Assembly (NCBI GenBank): GCA_022836615.1
Contig: MU405281.1
Location: 62,001-126,000, forward strand
Origin: Annulohypoxylon bovei var. microspora
Lineage: Eukaryota; Ascomycota; Sordariomycetes; Xylariales; Hypoxylaceae
Length of the DNA stretch: 64,000 nucleotides
Direction of reading: 5' to 3'
A program made the position numbers and the translations under genes. Shown in pieces: positions 59,183 to 64,000 of this stretch (within the stretch, counting starts at the first letter, position 1; every line of letters begins with the position of its first letter). A model generated the notes under the pieces. It worked only from the letters and a program-made list of their open reading frames with translations, did not search any database and was not told where the DNA came from.

Positions 59183-60706
59183 ATGTTTGGAAATATCAAC
59201 TCGGCGCTGGCACTGCTGCTTGCCAGCTCCACGTTCTTGACGCAGTCCATTGTGGAAGGCAAGCTTGTCTTTGCTCATTACATGGTAAATATCCTCTGAG
59301 AAAGACCCGCGATCTCTGCCGTGGAAGAATTCCTACTAACATTTCAGTAGGTCGGTACCGTAGATTCGAGCACCAACCACGCACAGCTAGATATCGACGG
59401 GGCGATCAACGTCGGCTTCGACGCCTTCGCCTTGAACGTGGGAAGCCCTACCGCGGATTGGGCCAAGAACACCGTCCAGCAGCTCTTCGACTACGCGAGC
59501 ACTAAGTCGTTCAAGCTATTCTTCAGCTTCGACTTCTACGGCGACGGCGATATCAGCCAGCACCAGGCGCTGTTCGCCCAGTTCAAGGACAACGCCGCCT
59601 ACTTGCAGTACAACAATTTGCCTGTCGTCTCTTCGTACAGCGGAGGCAGCGTCGGTCCCGATACGTGGAAGAACTTCAAGGATACCAACAATGTCTACCT
59701 CATCCCGAACCCGGAGGCCGACGGAAATTATTATAGCAATCCGTCGACATTCTTTCAGAACTGGAACGATGCTCTCGACGGAGTGTTTACCTGGGAGACC
59801 GCGTGGCCTGATACCTCTGATACGCCCGTCAATGTATCTTCGTCAAAGGACCAAGCTATTAAGTCAGCTGCCGATGCCGCCGGCAAGGCTTATATGATGG
59901 GTAAGGCCGTAGTGTTGAGAACCTTACAGACATGTGAAGTAAAACTAACTGGCCATAGGTCTCTCTACCCTCCAATACAAGCACTGCTGCGGCGACTCCT
60001 GGTACCGCGCCGGCGAAACCAACCTCCCCGAGCGAATGGAGCAAATCCTCACGCTCTCGCCCGATTTCACCGAAGTCATCACTTGGGTAAGCAAATCCAA
60101 CCTCTTCCGGCCTTCGCATACATACCAGGTATCTAGAAAATATTCCTAGACTAATCCAGATCGACCCACCAGAACGACGCCGGGGAGAGCCACTACGTCG
60201 GGCCCTGCTGGGCCGAGGGCCTAACCGACGAGATCCTGCAGTACGGCAACTCGGACACGATCCCGCACGACGGGTGGCAGTCGGTGATCGCGTCCTTCAT
60301 CGACGCCTTCAAGGCCGGGTCGACCTCCGTCGGCGCCATGAAGCCGCGCTCCGGCAGCTTCGCGGGCACCATGTGGTACCGGGGAGTCCTGACGTCGTGC
60401 AGCGGGGACAAGCCGCGGGGTTCGGGGGCCGCCGTCGACGCCGTCAACTACGCCGTCGTTCTCCCGCAGGGCAGCTCCGGCATGAGCGTCCGCGTCACGA
60501 GCGGCGGACAGGTTCTCGCCACGCAGCCCGTCAGTGCCGGGCTGAACTACAACTCCGTCGCGGGGCTGAAGACAGGGGCCCAGAAGATCGAGCTGGTAGA
60601 TGGCAGCGGTCAGGTTGTTGCGAGCGCGAGTAGTAAGGTGGATGTTTCGGATAGCCCGACCAATGGGTTCTGTAATTATAATTATTACGTTGCTGGGCTG
60701 CAGTGA
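59183..60706 (+). CDS. Secreted alpha-1,3-glucanase (mutanase), GH71
   Basis: GH71 enzymes hydrolyse alpha-1,3-glucan of fungal walls and serve in wall remodelling, cell separation or attack on other fungi. Exons 59183-59284, 59351-59900, 59959-60086 and 60173-60706 join to 437 residues. The first 25 residues (FGNINSALALLLASSTFLTQ) look like a secretion signal. Family blocks run from KLVFAHYMVGTVDSSTNHAQ through GFDAFALNVGSPTADWAKNT, FKLFFSFDFYGDGDI, LPVVSSYSGG, GVFTWETAWPDTSDT and KHCCGDSWYRAGETNLPERM to the hallmark WNDAGESHYVGP, split by intron 3. A C-terminal beta-rich portion (TSCSGDKPRGSGAAVDAVNY onward) ends the protein; no further carbohydrate-binding module or GPI signal is seen. Intron 1 ends in a CAGTAG tandem acceptor, and only the second site keeps the frame open. 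Confidence 0.95.
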
Positions 60707-61712
60707 AGCTGGAAGGTCAAGGGGTGAAATTTGTGACAGTGTTCTGATTATTTAGGAGCCAATACTGGAATATAACGTATATCGATGTTTTTTCTTGATC
60801 CGGCAGCTTTTGGGGTATGTTTAAAACTGGCTTATGATTTTTTTTCATAAATAAATGAGTACCTATCTACTACGTATGATTTTTGCCCCCTTTTGCCCCT
60901 ATCCCCCATATTATTAAAGTATCCACAATTATTCCTCAACAATGAAGCTTAGCTATGATTTATCGAGCGTATCATTTTCAATTAGAAATGAATTTTCCAG
61001 CGAGGACGACGGCCTAGAGATTATACTAGTAATAACTACATCAAATCTGAACACATTTTACGACATCGTGAAGAAATAATAAACAACCATTAACATACAC
61101 GACACATTCGAGCTGATGATCAGATCTAGCACTCCTATATGACAGCTGTTGTCCTAAATATTACAGTCTCCGAAGAGCCATTCAAAACGAGGACTCGGAC
61201 ATCTATCAATAACGCCCATAGGCCTAGAAACTAGTGCTTGATCATGTCAATTCTCATTCAACCTATCTTCATTGATCATATGATCGTTGTGGCCACGTGT
61301 CTTCCATATCTGCATCTCACTTCCTCTTCCTACAATAGACGTAGGCCACGCGTGTGAACATCGTCCATCCAATTCGCGTCTGGCCTATTCCCTGCCACTA
61401 TCCATCCGTGTGCGGCCCTATCGCGTCGACTTTTCAGTCGGGAACCAATTGATGACGATAAGCTCCATTATCACATATTAGTGACCGTGAGCCTGTATAT
61501 AGGATAAATCATCTGAATATGATCATCGTTCATAAAATATGGTGCGTGATCGCAAAAGTCATGGCGGAGCCGGACACTGCCAAGGTTAGAGAAAAGTGAT
61601 TTCTCCATATACCTTAGGTAGATGATCGATAATCGATTTCAGGTTCGATGTATTATGCCCCTATGCGTGTAGCACATATGTAATTGCTTGAATCGCCTTT
61701 GCAAAAGTTGCG
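60707..61712. other. Intergenic region between convergent GH71 and SH3-protein genes
   Basis: This contains the 3' flanks of both genes. It is AT-rich from 60720 to 61100. Nothing else was seen. Confidence 0.6.
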
Positions 61713-63377
61713 TCACTGCTTTTGAGGGGCCTGCTGATCCTCCTCGTCGGAATTCGTCTCGTGGGTTGAGGTTGCTGACTTCATTTTTGCGTGGGGTAAA
61801 ACATCGAGGCCTTGAGATTTCCTAGATGGTGAACTGCTGCGTTTACCTTCTTGGCTACTACGGCCTATCGGCGTATCGCCGAAGGAATTCTGGGCTGTGG
61901 GCGTGTTCGCCTGGCTACCTCCACGCTGGCCATGGTAATGCACGACTTGTGGAGGCGGCTGTCCGTGTTGGCCGAGAAGATGTTGCGGGTACGGATCTAA
62001 GTCCTTGCTAGAGGTCGAGAACGTCGAGACGACCGGCTGGTGGTAACCGTTCGTCGAATTACTTCCCGTCGAGACGTGTCCGGGTCCGGGTTGAGGGGCA
62101 TGCGTGGTCTGGGGCAATATCGCGTGCCCGCTGTGCTCGGCTTGCGTAGGGGTACCTACGTCGTTCGGAGTTGCCGGTCCCTCGAGCTGACCGGTCAAGC
62201 TCGTCATGCCTCCCTCGATGTCGCGGAGCAGGCGAACGTATTCTTCCGGCACTAGACCGCTCTCCTGGGTCTTAGGATCTTCTGCCACGAGCCAACCCTG
62301 GCCGTGCCTGTACGATACCCAGATGATCTGGCCTTCTACCAGAGGCAGCTCGTTTTCGTTTTCCCTTTCGAAGTCGAATAACGCGACGGCCTTGCCGTGC
62401 ATTTCCTCGTCTGGCGAAGTGATGGTAAATTGGTAATCTCTCGAGTACCTCGATTCATCGTACGGAAGATATCCCGGGGACGAGGCGGCGCTCTCCATGT
62501 CAGATTCTGACCGATACCCCCCTGTCTCGTTCTCGGCATAATTTCGCGGCCGCCGATCCAACGAGGTTTGATATGCGTTGATGGAATGCCGTGCCTGCTC
62601 GGGTGGGTATGTCACAAATTCCCCTCCAGGACCGTTGGCCTCCCCACCCTGACTCACGTAATACCTTTCGCTCCCGTCGCCGCTTGTCCCCACGTAATAT
62701 CCCCTCTCGACGTCTAGGTTACTCGTGCTCAGTATTGAAGATGACGCGCCGCCATCCCTCGAGCTCCGTGCCTTGTGGTGTCCCGTGACCGCCGAGGTCG
62801 ACTTGTGCTTCCTATGCCGCGAGCTGACGACGGGGCTCTGCAGGTCTTCGTCTTCGCTCCAGGGCGGGCCGTCGCCGAAATGAATCGGGGCTAGCTCGCC
62901 GCCCTTTCCGAGGCCACCATCCGAGGTCCAGTCCCAGCCCATCTTGATCTCCCACGAGGCGGGCGGGTCCGAGAGGCGTCTCGTTTCGCTAGCGGGGGTG
63001 GTCATACCGGAGGGCGGTCTCGAGGGTTCGGGCGGGGGGCCATAGTGCATAAGATGCGTGGTCGGGTAGGCGAAGTCTCGTACGGTGGTGTAGGAGAGGC
63101 TGGAGTGGAAGATTGGATACAGGTAAGAGACGGGCCGTGACCGCGACGGGACGGATCCCGTCGAGTACTGTGACAGTCGGTTCTTGGAAGCGTGGGACAT
63201 CGGTCGCGGTATGACTGATCGGCGAGAGGGTGGTGACGTTATTAAGGGAGCTAAGGCGGGGTGGTTCGGGTTCGGGTTCGAGTTCGAGGTCGTGGGCGTT
63301 GTGGTCTGGTGCTGTGACGGGGCTGCTGGAGGCGAGATGGCTGGCGATGAGTACGATGAGGACATAGTTGCGGTCAT
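61713..63377 (-). CDS. NBP2: SH3-domain adaptor, Nbp2/Skb5-like
   Basis: One 554-codon frame starts at ATG 63377. Yeast Nbp2 and fission-yeast Skb5 are small SH3 adaptors that bring phosphatases to stress MAPK pathways and bind PAK-type kinases. The SH3 domain is at about residues 328-385: ALFDFERENENELPLVEGQI (the ALYDF block), W362 in GWLVAEDP and ESGLVPEEYVRLL. Just before it, MGWDWTSDGGLG (about 146-157) is an ordered patch. The rest is disordered: Asn/Pro/Thr-rich N-terminus with SNPNPNH units, Ser/Tyr-rich middle, and a Gln/Gly/His/Pro tail ending EEDQQAPQKQ. It is much longer than yeast Nbp2 (236 residues), as is usual for filamentous ascomycete homologues. The SH3 call is firm; orthology is inferred from the EDPKTQESGLVPEEYV pattern. 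Confidence 0.85.
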   Translation of the reverse strand: MTATMSSSYSSPAISPPAAPSQHQTTTPTTSNSNPNPNHPALAPLITSPPSRRSVIPRPMSHASKNRLSQYSTGSVPSRSRPVSYLYPIFHSSLSYTTVRDFAYPTTHLMHYGPPPEPSRPPSGMTTPASETRRLSDPPASWEIKMGWDWTSDGGLGKGGELAPIHFGDGPPWSEDEDLQSPVVSSRHRKHKSTSAVTGHHKARSSRDGGASSSILSTSNLDVERGYYVGTSGDGSERYYVSQGGEANGPGGEFVTYPPEQARHSINAYQTSLDRRPRNYAENETGGYRSESDMESAASSPGYLPYDESRYSRDYQFTITSPDEEMHGKAVALFDFERENENELPLVEGQIIWVSYRHGQGWLVAEDPKTQESGLVPEEYVRLLRDIEGGMTSLTGQLEGPATPNDVGTPTQAEHSGHAILPQTTHAPQPGPGHVSTGSNSTNGYHQPVVSTFSTSSKDLDPYPQHLLGQHGQPPPQVVHYHGQRGGSQANTPTAQNSFGDTPIGRSSQEGKRSSSPSRKSQGLDVLPHAKMKSATSTHETNSDEEDQQAPQKQ

Positions 63378-64000
63378 CGAGGAAGGGAGACCGGAACAGT
63401 CTTCGAATGCGTACCCAAGATAGAAAGATTTGTGCTGATATTATACGCGAGACGTATTGTTACGTGCGCCGTCTCTCTGCACCTCTGCTCAGAGGCGGTC
63501 GGTCCAGCACAGGAGCGGGCGGCACCGCAGAGCACGACAAAGCACGACACCTACACAATGCGATTGCCGCTTAACAAACTCGGCCGGCAAGCTGTTTCAC
63601 AGTCTTATGCGATACTTTGTTCGACGGTTCAAAGTTATTCGACAAGTCGGGAACGATAGGACTATTCGGGTTGAATATAATATTCCTACAGAAACGACTG
63701 CCCTTCGCTACGGTGCGACAACAAAGACGTGCGATTTCTTGCCTTCCTCTTCAAAGAGGTTGGCCGAACTTGTCAGCCTCGACGTAAACAAGAACCAAGA
63801 TACGACGAGGAATGAGGACGTTCGTATAGGTCGATCCTAGTACTAACTATCGTATTATACACCTGGTCGTCGAATTAAGTCGTATTCGCGGTGTCGATAT
63901 CTGTACCTAGGTACATAAAACGAGGGCGAAGCGGAAGCGAAGAAAAAGAGTGTCGCGAACTGAAATGTAGGCGCTGGCGCATATGATGTTGGTTATATCT
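63378..64000. other. Upstream region of the SH3-protein gene
   Basis: This is the probable promoter and leader of the minus-strand gene starting at 63377. Open frames on the plus strand (up to 127 codons at 63457-63840) have no recognisable features. Nothing else was identified before the window ends. Confidence 0.5.

Noticed and set aside
1..64000. CRISPR arrays, insertion sequences, operons or a viral insertion
   Set aside because: No regularly spaced repeats, transposase or integrase motifs, or viral gene signatures were seen. The gene architecture is that of a fungal nuclear chromosome.

Overview
The window reads as nuclear chromosomal DNA of a filamentous ascomycete (Pezizomycotina, most likely Sordariomycetes; a xylarialean relative is a guess). 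The support is: genes split by 49-184 nt introns with GTAAGT-type donors and TGCTAAC branch points; fungus-specific families (GH71 alpha-1,3-glucanase, Dfg5-type GH76, Kin4, Gwt1); and long intergenic stretches carrying a dispersed TACCTAGGTA-type short repeat. I see no prokaryotic, viral or transposase genes.

Ten protein genes can be supported. From left to right: a vacuolar Ca2+/H+ exchanger (-, 1126-3763 or further upstream); a GPI-anchored Dfg5/Dcw1-type GH76 protein (-, 7589-9266); an unrecognised low-complexity/coiled-coil protein (-, 11516-12994); a Cps1/hyaluronan-synthase-like GT2 polysaccharide synthase (+, 27823-29685); an unrecognised Ser/Pro-rich protein with an ordered C-terminus (-, 37499-38812); the GPI inositol acyltransferase Gwt1 (+, 39892-41447); a Kin4-type protein kinase (+, 47810-51440); the small-subunit processome protein Utp4 (-, 54418-57174); a secreted GH71 alpha-1,3-glucanase (+, 59183-60706); and an Nbp2/Skb5-like SH3 protein (-, 61713-63377). 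Exon structures were worked out by hand from splice signals, and all give intact reading frames.

The remaining sequence is gene-poor. The largest empty stretches are 13.0-27.8 kb, 29.7-37.5 kb and 41.4-47.8 kb. They hold simple repeats, short palindromes and hairpins, AT-rich islands, and at about 53.1-54.1 kb a set of coding-looking fragments in different frames that may be a decayed or unrecognised gene.

Five of the ten genes bear on the cell wall or GPI anchoring: GWT1 acylates the GPI precursor, the GH76 protein is itself GPI-anchored and acts on GPI-mannoproteins, GT2 is a membrane polysaccharide synthase, GH71 cuts wall alpha-1,3-glucan, and Nbp2-type proteins tune wall-stress MAPK signalling. 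They are interspersed with housekeeping genes and far apart, so this is a loose theme and not a demonstrated cluster. I found no convincing new multi-gene system. The most unusual concrete observation is a pair of consecutive micro-exons (3 nt and 16 nt) inside the most conserved motif of the Ca2+/H+ exchanger.
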